64,000 nucleotides of DNA, from assembly GCA_963281255.1 (NCBI GenBank), contig OY725498.1:3534001-3598000 (forward strand), given 5' to 3'. The notes beneath the pieces were generated by a model. That model was not told where the DNA came from and ran no database searches. It saw nothing but the letters and a program-made list of their open reading frames with translations. Source of the DNA: Aphrocallistes beatrix (taxonomy: Eukaryota; Porifera; Hexactinellida; Sceptrulophora; Aphrocallistidae). Position 1 is the first letter of the stretch. Every line of letters starts with the position of its first letter. Positions 9,894 through 21,771 of this stretch are shown piece by piece. The position numbers and the translations under genes were made by a program.

Positions 9894-12616
9894 CAGGGTT
9901 TCATACAGAGGGGGGGTGGCCCTGGGATTTCCCCCCCCCCCCCCCAGCCAAAGTTTCCCCCCCCCAGGACAATATCAACAATCTTGAACATGTTGACATT
10001 ATGTGAGATTACAATAAAGGGCAGGCTATATGATACTATTGTTCTAAATCATGAAATCACTATAGCTGATAATAAAATACAGAAGTCAGTAATGATTATA
10101 TGCTATATTATAACTGAATTCGACGATTATTCTCTTTAAAAACTTCAAGAACTTCATCAAAGTTAACTGAGGATAACTCTGGACCTTCGATTGCGATTCT
10201 CATTAAATGTGCGAGATTAGCATTATTAAGCCTATTCCGAAGTCTAGTCTTAATTTGCTTCATGCTGCTGAAAGATCTCTCAACTGAAGCTGTCCCTACT
10301 GGAAGAACAAGAATGATGTTAAGTAGCTTGAATATCTCTGGAAAGATACCAGTGTAAGCTCCAGATGCCTCCATGCGAGCTTTGACATCTTGTAGGCTTG
10401 GTGCTTTGGTTGTCTTATTTTCTTCCCAGACCAACCTTGATTCGTGAATCAATGCTCGCTTGAACAAGCGCCACTCAACATCAATTTCATCCTTGTCAAT
10501 AAGTGATGGGGAAGTAAAAGTTACACCATCATAGAAAACTGTTGCTTCATTGCCATAAAATTGGGCCAAAACTCTCATTTCTTTTTTACCATAATCTGGT
10601 AAAGTTGCTTCTTCTGAAAGAAGAGATGTTGGATTGAAAACAGAGGAGGAGACAAGGAGATCTACAGCTTCACCATAGAGAATCGGTTGCGGATGTTGTG
10701 TAGCAAAGCATCGATATAAGGAAGAGTAACCTTTTCTTATATAAGGAAGAGTAACCTTTTGGAAATCAGTTAAAGATCCAACACAATCACCTCCCGCAAA
10801 GCTACGAGCTGAGCGGCCTCTTGTAATTGTGATTCCATGATCGCTCTCAAGCTCGTCAACCTGAGTGCTCACTCCAGAACACCACTCGGCTTGGTCTTCC
10901 TTCAATTCATCTAGCTCTTTCAGAATGCTTTCAAGAATCAAAGGTAGCCTGCTAAAGTCAGCAGTCTGCCTTTGCATGTAGCAACTAAGCCTGGCAAGGA
11001 GATCAAGTACTTCTGACAAAAGGAAAATGCTGGCTACTCCAGAAAAGGAGCTCAAGACAAGAGAAATTCAGTATGCTTCTGCATCTCCTGACTTCTGGTA
11101 GAGCTCATGTAGAGTAATAATAAGAGCAGGAAGATCTTTACGGATTGCACGAGGCACCGCTCATGGGACAACCACCTCGTGCTACTAGGCTTTACTACCT
11201 TCAGCTCAGGTAAATTTAGAACTGATTGTACAACCTTGAGAGCTTCTGCTTTCTTTGGCGAATAGTAGAATAGTTTCCACAGGTTGGTCATTGTGCCAAA
11301 CATTTTGTTGATTATGGTGATGGACTCAGCAGCTTGAATAGATGTCAGTTGAATTCGGTGGCATGTACAGTGTATGTATACTGCATGAGCTGAGTGCGTT
11401 CTAATCCTTCTTTGGACACCATTTTTACATCCAGAAAAGGTTGCTGCACCATCGTAGCCTTGCCCAACTAGCCGTCTGTAGTCGAGATTTTTCTCTTCCA
11501 TGAAAGAGGTGAGAGCTTTTGTGATTGAGGCAGCATTTACTTCCTTGACATGGAGCATATCTAGAAAGTGTTCCTCGGGATAGCCATCCACAATCCACCT
11601 GCAACAGATAGATAGCTCTTCCTGTGTGGATATATCTTGACACTCATCTGCTAAGATAGAAAAAAATGGGCTGGACCTCAAACTCTGCAATTGCTTTCTT
11701 TCAAGCCACGTGTCAAGAGCTTCCAGAAATATCACTGCACTGTACTTTGATGTGTAATGAGCATTGGAGGCACCTCGAGTGAGGTGCTCTTCCAGCAAAC
11801 CATCTCCATTGGCAACCTGTAAGGCAATTAAATTTGAGTAAACAGTGGTGTAAGGAATCTTGTCCTTTTCCAGGAAATAGATTGATCTCATCAGCTTAAG
11901 TACGATTATACGATTCCTCTCCGCTCTACACGCAGCCTCTTTTGCAGCAGCTGAACACTGTAACTCAAGAACGGATTTCCCGCACTCTGCCTGCTGTGAC
12001 ATACTAGCAGCGGTTGCAGCATCTCTATGACACCGTGACTTTTCGTGTGCTCTCAATAGTTCATTAGCATGGTTCCAGTCGGTAATTCCCCTGCTTGTCC
12101 AAGCACCCCTTGAACCTGAGGTTGGAAGGCCCCACTTCTTGCAGATGGTGCAGAACATGCCTATGCTAGCATCTTTACAAGTTACCCACGGATACTTGTT
12201 TTCCCACTCTCTTTTATAAGAGAGCTTAGCTTTATATTGCTTTATCTGCTCACTAGATGAGTTTGTGTATTTTGGAATTAGGTGGTTTTGGAAGCAGATC
12301 ATCCATGGCAGCAATTCCTGGATTTTGAGAGGAGGGTGGAGAATGACTTCCACTTGATAGTTGTGATAGCTCTTCAGATGCACCTTTATCTATATCCATT
12401 TCACTTGGAGTATCTTCATGTGGCCGCTTTTGTGAAATGAATCGCCTGATATCCATATATACAATATTTGTAGGTTTACTCAGATCTAAATCTAGAGATC
12501 TTAAAAATCTAAAGCTATGTAGGTTAAATGACAAGAATGGTTGTAAATCGATATTTAAGCGTCAATGATTTTAAAAAATCCTCCCCCCCCAGAAAAAAAT
12601 CCTGTATGAAACCCTG
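9894..12616 (-). mobile_element. hAT transposon, near full length
   Basis: The ends CAGGGTTTCATACAG and CTGTATGAAACCCTG are exact inverted repeats with homopolymer C-runs just inside both. It encodes a decayed transposase on the minus strand. The 8-bp flanks are similar but not identical, perhaps because both sides are simple TA-like sequence. Confidence 0.82.
10108..12456 (-). pseudogene. hAT transposase (ZBED/ZMYM-like), frame-shifted
   Basis: Three successive frames give almost the whole protein. A start MDIRRFISQ (12456) leads into a TTF-type zinc finger (WVTCKDASIGMFCTICKKWG ... EKSRCHRDAA). The RNase-H-like core follows, with the first Asp in FSILADECQDIS, the second in LVGQGYDGAATFSG and the hAT CxxH motif in CTCHRIQL. 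The C-terminal dimerisation domain is VGTASVERSFSSMKQIKTRL. Frame changes near 12270 and 11110 separate the parts, and a ~24-bp tandem duplication lies near 10717-10760. Length (~780 codons) is normal for hAT. The coding quality suggests recent loss of function. Confidence 0.85.
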
Positions 12617-12636
12617 ACTGTATATATATATATATA

Positions 12637-13611
12637 CCGGGTGGGCCAAAATAAACAGAACCCAAGTAATTTCGAGTTCATTATGCCTATGTTTTTTAAA
12701 CAAATGAAATAATATTTTAGGATATGGTAGATATATACCCTAAGAGCATTTATAGCAAGCAGTGGAGCACGGAGAATAGGATCTATTGTGTCAAGCTCTA
12801 CTACAAGTTACACTCTTACACATCCGTACAGAAGAAAATTTCGCAAGACTTCAACAAGCCATAACCTCCCAGCAAATCAATTATCTTTGACTGGATCAAG
12901 AAGTTTGAACAGAGAGGGACAGTTAAGAACCTCAACTCTAAGTCTGATGACCATCTGAGCCACTCAGGACGGAAGACGATTCGTACTGATGAGGTCATCG
13001 AAGCCGTTCGTCAGTCTGTTCTCAACTCTCCAAAGAGGTCAACAAGGAAGAGGTTATCTCAAGATTCTTCAGGTCTTTCGGAAGGAACTTGAAGAAAACT
13101 ACACAGGACACCTAGCCCAGTTCTGGTTTCAACAAGATGGAGCAACCCCTCATACCTCCAACAAAAGCCTGGAATGGACAAGAACCACTTTGGAAATCGA
13201 GTAAACAGCGGGAGAAGTGAACATGAGTGGGCACCCAACTCACCGGATCTCAGTCCTCAAGATTTTTATCTCTGGGGGTTCCTGAAGGGCAGAGTTTATG
13301 CTACAAAGCCCAGGACACTCCGTGAACTCAAAACAAAGATCCAGGAGGAGATGAGAAACATCTCAAGGTCAATTTGCAAATCCGTGATGGAAAACCTCGT
13401 TCTTCGACTGGAAAAATCCGCAAATCTAAATGGACACCATCTCGAACATATTATATAGATAAAAAACTACTTGAGTTAGGATATTATAGACTTGCATTAT
13501 TGTTTTAAATACTTTAAAGTAAATAATAGTGAAATCTTGATGCTCTACTCTTAATGAAAGTTGAGAAATAGCACTTTTGTTACGGGTTCTGTTTTCTTTT
13601 GGCCCACCCGG
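12637..13611 (+). mobile_element. Tc1/mariner-superfamily element, internally deleted
   Basis: The ends CCGGGTGGGCCAAAATAAAC and TTTTGGCCCACCCGG are inverted repeats flanked by TA. The interior encodes the start and end of a transposase but not the middle. Confidence 0.85.
12850..13458 (+). pseudogene. IS630/mariner-like transposase, deleted
   Basis: The N-terminal helix-turn-helix (IFDWIKKFEQRGTVKNLN ... SPKRSTRKRLSQ) joins near 13060 to the C-terminal catalytic part with FWFQQDGATPHTS (second Asp) and NSPDLSPQDFYLWG (third acidic position). The region with the first catalytic Asp is deleted and the frame changes near 13185. It is inactive. Confidence 0.82.
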
Positions 13612-13820
13612 TATATACTATATACGTATATATACAGTGGAACCTGTATATAACGGCCACCCATGGGACTGGACAAAATTGGCCGTTATACACAGGTGAC
13701 CATTATATACAGGTGATTGTCTTAATCCCTAAAAGGTATCAACAGTGCAATAAATATAGGTTTATAGAAATCCAATACTTTAAGTAATTACATGAAACCA
13801 TAGCCTACTATAATAAGGCC

Positions 13821-14050
13821 TGTTGCGTGGTATTCTGAGGCACCGTGGTATTTTGAGGCACTAGTCAAATTAACCATGGATATTCATCTAGCGTGGTATT
13901 CTGAGGCACCGTGGTATTCTGAGGCAACACCAATCCTGTGATCATGATGCGTCATTTACATAGTTCCAATTTAGACAATGACTTTCTATTTGAGTAGTGA
14001 TACTTATATGTTTTCCCTGCTCTAAATAGTGTATTGTGCTTCATGACCTG
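13821..14050 (+). repeat. Ginger left terminal inverted repeat
   Basis: 230 bp. It contains four copies of GTGGTATTCTGAGGCA or a one-base variant in the first 105 bp, a tandem subterminal array that probably binds the transposase. Confidence 0.85.
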
Positions 14051-14124
14051 GAATGCTTAAATGATATGTTTATTCGTCTCATTATTCAAGACATACAATA
14101 CAAATAGAAACAAATATGTGAGTA

Positions 14125-17100
14125 CTATAATATTGTTTGAGAATTCAGGGGTTCTTCAATTATTCCGAAAGTGGGAGTTGGACAATTGATCATAGATATC
14201 ACTGGTTCGTAATGATTAGCAAAGTTCTTGATATATATTGCTAACTTTGTGTCCTTGCTACCTTTGAGTAGGCTCCAGCGTACCTGATGGCTAAATTTAC
14301 TTTCTTGTAGTGTATTTAAGTAGTTGTCGTTAGCAATATAAATATCAACTTGGAGAATTGCTGAAGCTGCCATGATCTCGATATCTCCACCCCAAACACC
14401 ATCAAGATGTGGCATTTTTTCATTAAGGAAGTAGTCGCTAGGTGTAATACGGAATTGTCTAAAATACCACCCTAGTTTGGTAGTGCCTTCGCTCGCAATG
14501 AAGTTAGAAATGATTCTTCGTAGTTGTTGGTGGCTGTCTTGTTCTCCTGTAATTATTTTTGATAGACACCTGAATAGACAGTTTCCATCACCTACAATAG
14601 CTTCCGTCTCCCAGGGTTGGTATCTATAGAGTGGCTCATCAATAAGGTGATCTGGTTGCCTGCAATTAGTCTGGTATGTAATACCCAACATCGCACACTT
14701 ATCACGTTGCCATGCTTCGCCAACAACTGTAATTGTTGGACTTTTAACTGCCATATTGGGAATCCAGTTTCGCCAATCATCAGGGTATGTTTCCCATAAC
14801 ATTGTGTTTAAGTATTGAATTGCCTAATGAGAAAGTTCAGAATGAGAAGTGCCTGTCACTACACAAGAGTCAGACTCATGGTTTCATCCAGGCGTTATGC
14901 GGCGGGCCAACAATTTAATCTTATATTGGTCTAGGCGCGCGAAAATTGCCTGAACTCCGATATCGTAATATTTAGTGTATAGGCTAGCGGCGCTAGGTGT
15001 ATCAAAATAACTAGAGGGATATTTTAGGCGCATATCCTACAAAAGCTGGATGAAGCCCTGGGTTCAGTCCACATAAAATCAGATAGGTTTCGTTGAAATT
15101 TACTTGTCTTGAGTATTTTTAATGTTAAGGACACTCTTACAAACTTACCACTCCATACAAGACCTTTTCTGTATATTTTCCAGCTAACACGTCGCCGAAC
15201 ATAGGATACAAATCTGTTGTCCAGCCTAATAATTTGTCTCGAATCGCCTTTTTCTATAAATTAGACTTGTATAGTAATACTTGTAATATCAATATTTAAT
15301 TTTGGAAGAGAAGCACCGTTGAGTTTTGTTTTAGAGTGGTCTATTTAATGTTACAAATAATGTCAAGTTTTGTTAAATCGTCCTTGGCAATACGGCAGAA
15401 TACATACCATATCATCTTCAGTTGAATCTTTTAGAAAAGTAAAAAGAAGTGTGTTCGGAACATACTCGTGATATCTATTAAGCATATTGTGCAGTTGCTC
15501 ATGCAATGGAGTAATAAATGTTCCATCCCGAATATTCTGTGTTAGGATAGCCTGAAAATAAAATTTGAATGATAAACCTGCATCTAGGACAACAGATCAA
15601 TTATTTTAAAGAAGAAAAAAAGTTAAGTAAATGTCAATCTTAACTGGTTAATAATTAGTATTTATATTTATTATTTAAAATTGGATGTTGTAAACCATAA
15701 ATAGATTGAATAATATACAAACCTTGAGAGTGTTGAGATGTGCAATTATTGAGTCACTAGGAAACCCAAAAATAATGGGGTCACTCTAAACAAAAAATAT
15801 ATTCTCAAATTTTGCTAAATGCTTAACAACTAACATAATACCACGGAATGGATAAATGTATTTAAGAATATCATCGAATGTATAGTTTACCACTTACTTT
15901 AATCCGTTTCTTGCCAAAAGTATCAATATGAGAATCTGCTGTAATTATAATATTTGCTTTCCTGGACAAATTAGCATCCCGTTCAAAGTAAGGGCGAGCA
16001 ATGTGAATAGGAATGCGTTTTTCTTTCTGCTTCCCTAGCTGGTCTTGTGATATGACTACATGGCTGTCAGTAACCCGTTTGACTGTTTGTGGCCCCATGT
16101 ATTTTTGCTGTCTTTTAGTATTAGGCATTTTCTTTAGTTTAGGCATGTTTGTGTATAATATCATATCACCTGTTTTAATTTGAGGTCTACAAATGGAATA
16201 GAAAATATATCAGTCATATCCTCGTTACCTAAAGGTGGACTCACCACTTGAAATTTAAGCTATATTTCATTGGAGAAGTTTATAATTTTTAAAAATATGC
16301 CTATGCTAGGCTAATTTAAGCCAAATAAGATGAATTAGATAAAATAGTGCATATAAAACCTGAATCCACCTCTTGCCATGTAGATCCGCAAATTTCCAAT
16401 ATTAAATAAAACACACCTGGTATCATTAACTTTCTTATCAAATTGCCTTTTCTGCCTTAATTGATCTGATCGAATCGAATTTGCTGCACATTTGTATATT
16501 TTAGCTCGCTCATGGTCAATGGAAGATATCTCTTCAAGTCCTTGTTCTCGAAGTTCATCTTCTGTATGTTGGAATTCAGCGAATATGTTTTCCTCTAACT
16601 CCAAATCTTCTTGTGGAGTGGATATGGTATCATTGATCGCTGAGAGAAGATCCTCATACCTTGACTCTCTTCCAAACATTACCATATAAGGAGTATATCC
16701 GTGGGATTTCTTTTGGGTACTGTTCATAGAAAGAACTGCAGACTTTAGTAGATCTGACCAAATCTTTTTAGTTTGGAGGTTCAGCTTGTTCAACCTCCTA
16801 ATTAATCGAATTATAATTTACCATGAGTAACTTTGTATAATAAAATTATAATATTGTGATGACAGACTCTTAAAAGGTCCTTTAAATTTAATAACTTATT
16901 TACACAAAATGAATAATTTTTAAAAATTGAAATTCTGCCCAATTAACAGACTGTTCTCCCTTAATTAAGAAGTAGTTCAAGAAATATAAACATTACGTTT
17001 TGAGAATCTTGTTATGTGCTTCAACTAATCCATTAGCCATAGGGTGATAGGCACGGGTCTTACGATCGTCGATTCCTAGCTTTTGGTGAAATTCCTGAAA

Positions 17101-18103
17101 TATCTACATATATAATAAGTTAATTAGTCGATATTGATGATAAACATAACGTATAAAATTGAGTTTCTAAACACACCTTGCTAGTAAACTCCTTTCCTTG
17201 GTCGTGCTGAATAACATTCGGTAATCCGACATCAAGATATATATCTTTTAGATTCTCAAGAATCTCTTCAGATGTTTTAGATTTTAGTGCTCGAGCTACT
17301 ACAAATTTACTCAAATAACACACAGTGACAAGGATGTGTCGAAAACCGTCTTGAGTTACTGGGAGATCGCATATTAAATCCATTCCAATATGCAGCCATG
17401 GTCGATCTGGGGGTGGAATAGGCTGTAGTTTCCTTTGTGGCTGTGGTGGCAATGAGGCTGTTAATTGGCATATCTCACATGATTTGACCTTTTTGAAATG
17501 ATGAAATGATAAATTAAAAAAATTTAAGCGAAAACTTTAAGTAAAACTTGTTTGAGATTATAAGTTGAAGAAATGCTAATGAAAACCATCTTGATTTACA
17601 CTAATTCAAAGCTGCATTGTAGTAAATACACTAATCCGATTAAGGTGTGAGAAAATTGATGCAGTTGAATAAGTTTGATAATTTTATACTTACATAGTCC
17701 TCGACGCAGGGATACATTCCTTTCCAAGTGAATCGCTGTAGTATTGCAGAATAGGTGGTGTTGATTCCAGGATGGCCAACCTGGTCATGCAGCTTCCTTA
17801 ATATTCCCTGAACTTCCCCAGCTGTTGGCACTTCAACTTGCGTCTCTTTCCCATTAAGAATGATCCTCTTTAAAAAGCAAGTTTGAAACAAGTATGTACA
17901 ACACTATACATTATAAAACTTCTTACATATGAAAGCATTTTACTGTACAAAATTACCTTGAATAGTTTATCTGATTCCTCAACTGAATACAGTGATATCT
18001 TTCTTCGGAAATTCCATTTTGTCTTGGATGTAGAGGATACCGCAGGAGGGTATACACCGTTAGAAAGGAAATTATGAATATCTTCATATTCCTTTGGCTC
18101 CAT
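14125..18103 (-). CDS. Ginger1 integrase-like transposase with C-terminal OTU domain
   Basis: Ten-exon model on the minus strand: 18103-17957, 17867-17694, 17488-17177, 17103-16997, 16797-16417, 16186-15898, 15785-15723, 15551-15408, 15253-15149, 14823-14125. All introns are GT-AG and all phases agree, giving 806 residues. HHCC zinc-binding domain: His76, His81, Cys111, Cys114. Integrase core: Asp144 (GMDLICDLP), Asp203 (IQHDQGKEF) and Glu239 (NGLVEAHNKILK); the last two are 35 residues apart (DD35E). A GPY/F-like module follows (KYMGPQTVKRV, exon 6). Exons 8-9 hold an unrecognised domain. The last exon is an OTU-type cysteine protease with [12 protein letters not shown] (Cys656), WGGDIEIMAAS and a late His778 (NHYEPV). 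Transposase is expected to excise and insert DNA; OTU enzymes cleave ubiquitin chains. Whether the OTU part is always in the same protein needs RNA evidence. Confidence 0.85.
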
Positions 18104-18854
18104 TCAGCAAATTCTGGATATTTGCTAATTTTCAATTTTGAAAAATGACTAATAGTCAAGTTCGCTTTTATTGAATCCGAACGGCAAAAATGGTTCGTAA
18201 TAAAGCAGTCATTAAAAAGTCAATCAACATGAAGAATTAAATGACCTTATAGTGTAATACAAATTTTATGAGGTCAAAATTGGGTTTGTTCATTATAAGC
18301 GATCCTGATCGCATGATAGATTAAACTTAATTTTGTCATACTACTTGTAAGTACAATATTCAAGTTGATTGAAGGACCAAAATGTAAATATTAATATTGA
18401 TTTATAAAATTTGTCATTCGCGAAATAACTATCTTTTATACATGTATTATATCTTTAGGATTCATAATTGTAATTGTTACATACTTAGATTGTCAAGCCC
18501 AGAAATGCAACCAAATAAATGCAAACTTAATCGTGTTATATTACGTAAATAAGCAAATCATATCGTGATGAATTCAGAACACAATATCAATGTAACCACA
18601 ACTCATCATCTAGGTTTTCAATGTTACATATGTACGTATTTCATTTACTTTCAATTATCAAATCAATGTAAAATTTTAAAAATATCGATTTAAGCCAAGT
18701 TCACTTGACTTTTTAGCAAAAAATGAAAAAACTAAGTTAGTTTTGCTTTGTGAATACCAAATTAGTTTCAAAGTTACGTAGTTTAAACTCAATTTTGACT
18801 TAGTAGTTTAAGAAAAACTTAATTTGAGTAGTTTGGTAAATAATCAGGCCCCTG
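18104..18854. other. Ginger 5' region between gene start and right TIR
   Basis: AT-rich sequence inside the transposon, upstream of the predicted start codon at 18103. It presumably holds the promoter and 5' UTR. No second gene was recognised. Confidence 0.5.
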
Positions 18855-19084
18855 CAGGTCATGAAGCACAATACACTATTTAGAGCAGAGAAAACATATA
18901 AGTATCACTACTCACATTGAAAGTCATTGTCTAAATTGGAACTATGTAAATGACGCATCATGATCACAGGATTGGTGTTGCCTCAGAATACCACGGTGCC
19001 TCAGAATACCACGCTAGATGAATATCCATGGTTAATTTGACTAGTGCCTCAAAATACCACGGTGCCTCAGAATACCACGCAACA
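18855..19084 (-). repeat. Ginger right terminal inverted repeat
   Basis: Inverted partner of 13821-14050 with about four mismatches in 230 bp, including a TTCTATTTGAG / TTCAATGTGAG difference. Confidence 0.85.
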
Positions 19085-20476
19085 GGCCTCAGAGTAACTT
19101 GCGAATTTGGCACTAGGGATGCAGTAGAAGATGGTTGAAGAAATACATGAGCTGCCTTAAATCATTAACAAAGCACAATAGAGCTTAGGAATATATTACC
19201 AGCATATATAAATATGGTGTCAAAGCACCCATATCCGTTATTAAAATTTAGATTAGTCATCAAATGATTGCGCAACAGGCTATATTTGGGTCAAATTTAG
19301 TGATTTTCAGAGGTCGTTTAAGGGCACTTCTAAGTGTTTTTATTATAAAGTTTTTCGCATAGAACTGAGAAGTGAATGTGTTAATGCGAAAAATTTGGAA
19401 TTTTTTCATGGAATGTTCTTACATTCAAGTGTTGCTATGGAAACGTGTTTTGGTCAGTTGGGGCTATATCTTGAAAACAGCGATAGCTAGACATTCAAAT
19501 TTAATCCCATTTGATAGCAAATAGGCTACTTCCTATTAAGCTATAATACAATTTATATGTCTTAATTCAATAATTTACGAGTTATTAGACAATTTATCAT
19601 ATTGGTCACATTTGGTAATTTGTCAAATATCTCGTAAACCATTGAATTTAGACACAGAAATTGTATTATAGCTAAATAGGAAGTAGCCTATCAAATGGGA
19701 TTAAATTTGAATGTCTAGCTATCGCTGTTTTCAAGATATAGCCCCAACTGACCAAAACACGTTTCCATAGCAACACTGGAATGTAAGAACATTCCATGAA
19801 AAAATTCCAAATTTTTAGTATTAACACATTCACTTCTCAGTTCTATGGGAAAAACTTTATAATAAAAACACTTAGAAGTGCCCTTAAATGGCTTCTGAAA
19901 ATCACTAAATTTGACCCAAATATAACCTGTTGCGCAATCATTTGATGGCTAATCTAAATTTTAACAACGGATATGGGTGCTTTGACACCATATTTATATA
20001 TGCTGGTAATACATTCCTAAGCTCTATTGTGCTTTGTTCATGATTTAAGGCAGCTCATGTATTTCTTCATCCATCTTCTACCGCATCCCTGGTTAAGTTA
20101 CTCTTAGGCCTTATATATAGTAGGCTATGATGAAACTTGTTTATCGTTCGTAACAGGTCCTGTAATAAATACATAAAAAGGTAAAAAAGGTGATGGCCGT
20201 TATAGACAAGTTATGGCCATTATACACAGTTTTAGGATCAGTAAGGGACTACAAACGGGTGGCCGCTGGCCGCGTTCCGCAGGTGACCGCTATATAGTCA
20301 GGTCAATATGATGTATGACCCCAAAATAATTGCAAGAAATTGTTTTATTGCATTTTTCCGTAGTATCATGTCTTAAGAGTGACATACTAAAAGTTTACCG
20401 AAATCGGACTATCCGAAAGTGGATTGGTACGACTCCGTCGTTGACCCCGGACTATACAAATCGCCGGTTTTGAAAA

Positions 20477-20548
20477 CGGATATTTAAACTTTCAAATGAT
20501 TGCAGATCATTTTTATGATCTGCAATCATTTGAAAGTTTAAATATCCG
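20477..20548. repeat. perfect 34-bp hairpin
   Basis: Two perfectly complementary 34-bp arms (from CGGATATTTAAACTTTC) are separated by TTTT. It lies inside the element at 13635-20714. Confidence 0.9.
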
Positions 20549-20715
20549 TATATATCAAATTTCCGACAATTTGATGTATATATTGACAATATTTTGGACA
20601 AATATTTCTAATACACAGGTTCAATATTATGGAATTTCGGACGGGACTGTCCATTGGTGACCGCTATAGACAGGTGACCGTTATATAGAGTGGCCGTTAT
20701 AGCAAGTTCGACTGT

Positions 20716-21189
20716 ATATACTTGTATATATATATATGCCAGGCGGAGAAAGCTGATTATTGGCATGTGGGAGTCTTTTGGCCATGGCTCCAGTAAGTTC
20801 TGAGCTCAGACGAAAATGTCGACTCATCATTGAATTATGACGTCATTGTCACCTTTTTATAATCAGAAATTTCAGTTTTTCGACCATAACTCAGCCATTT
20901 TAAGTGATAGAAGGCTGAAATTTTAATAGAATGTGCATATTAATATACCTCACATATGATGTAACTACCATCAAAAAATGATGACTCATCACTCTGTTAT
21001 GACGTCATCATTACGCATCAAAAATTAAAAAACTGACAAATTTGGTGATTTTTCGAGGGATATCGATTATAACAGTAGGACAGACGTATTTAGAGATGTC
21101 ATCTTCCTTATAAGTATCAATGTGACCACAGGCGCCTGCGGCGGACACAAACCAGCCGCCGCAGCGCAAGCAAGCGAAGCGTGCTTGTA
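20716..21189 (+). repeat. family A repeat, unit 1
   Basis: The body starts after a TA tract with GCCAGGCGGAGAAAGCTGAT, contains CATGTGGGAGTCTTTTGGCC and ends in the GC-rich tail CAGCGCAAGCAAGCGAAGCG then GCTTGTA. This is the body of the leader stranded at 9067. Confidence 0.75.
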
Positions 21190-21590
21190 AATATATAACT
21201 GCAAGGCACAGAAAGCTGATTTTTGATATGTGGGAGTCTTATGGCTATGGCTCTACTAAGTTGTGACCTCATACGAAAATGTCGACTAATAGAATTATGA
21301 CGTCATTGTCACCTTTTTATTATTAGAATTTTCAGTTTTACTATAATTCAGCCATTTTAGGTGATAGAAGGCTGAAATTTTAAGAATGTTTATATGAATA
21401 TATCTCAAATATGATGCAACACTCATAAAAAAAGATTACTTATTACTCTGTTATGGTGCCATGATTACGCATCAAAATCTACTTTATCTGCCCTATAATT
21501 AAGCAATGTGAGCCTAGGCGCCCAAAGGGCGTCTCTGTCGGACACTGCGTCCGCCAGCCGCGCAGCGCAATCAAGCGAAGCGCGCTTGTA
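21190..21590 (+). repeat. family A repeat, unit 2 (tandem)
   Basis: Begins AATATATAACTGCAAGGCAC and runs to CGAAGCGCGCTTGTA. It is directly tandem to unit 1, with internal deletions. Confidence 0.75.
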
Positions 21591-21595
21591 TATTA

Positions 21596-21751
21596 CAGGG
21601 CCGGCGCCACTGGTCCGGTTGGTCCGGTTTTAACCGGACCACTTTTCAAAAGTGCCCCAGGTTGGTCATGATAAACCGGACAACTTTTCAAAAGTAGTAA
21701 GGTCGGTAAAGTAAAAACCGGACCACTTCTAAAACCGTGGCGCCGGCGCTG
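21596..21751. mobile_element. 156-bp MITE with CAGGGCCGGCGCC ends
   Basis: The ends CAGGGCCGGCGCCAC and GTGGCGCCGGCGCTG are inverted repeats. The interior repeats GTCCGGTT / AACCGGAC motifs. The duplication is not clear because the flanks are TA-rich. Confidence 0.65.
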
Positions 21752-21771
21752 ATTATATATATATATATATA

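Larger units (their letters stand above)
13821..19084 (-). mobile_element. complete Ginger1-type DNA transposon
   Basis: 5264 bp with ends TGTTGCGTGGTATTCTGAGG and its inverse, exactly flanked by GGCC (4-bp duplication). Terminal inverted repeats are 230 bp and differ at only about four positions. Ginger elements are cut-and-paste DNA transposons whose transposase is related to Gypsy integrases. TGT...ACA ends and 4-bp duplications fit. The single gene inside is intact in the exon model given for 14125-18103, so this may be a recent, possibly autonomous copy. Confidence 0.88.
13799..20129. mobile_element. fold-back element carrying Ginger
   Basis: The ends CATAGCCTACTATAATAAGG and CCTTATATATAGTAGGCTATG are inverted, and ATGAAAC is repeated directly on both sides (7 bp). 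Without the Ginger insert (13821-19084 plus its duplicated GGCC) it is about 1.06 kb and almost entirely a long palindrome centred near 19590. Related copies lie at 43527 and 55002. The near 8-bp duplication suggests mobilisation by hAT. Confidence 0.75.
13635..20714. mobile_element. TA-flanked element with nested fold-back and Ginger
   Basis: The ends CAGTGGAACCTGTATATAAC and GTTATAGCAAGTTCGACTG are inverted repeats flanked by TA, as in pogo or Tc1/mariner. Its own sequence is 13635-13798 and 20137-20714. Subterminal copies of ATAACGGCCA and CAGGTGACCG occur on both sides. No transposase of its own. Confidence 0.75.

Noticed and set aside
9894-12616. 8-bp target duplication for the near full-length hAT
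   Set aside because: ACCCTGTA on the left and ACTGTATA on the right do not match, so no duplication is claimed.
14592-14799. Short open frames on both strands over the OTU exon
   Set aside because: They overlap the well-supported OTU coding sequence in other frames and show no protein signature.
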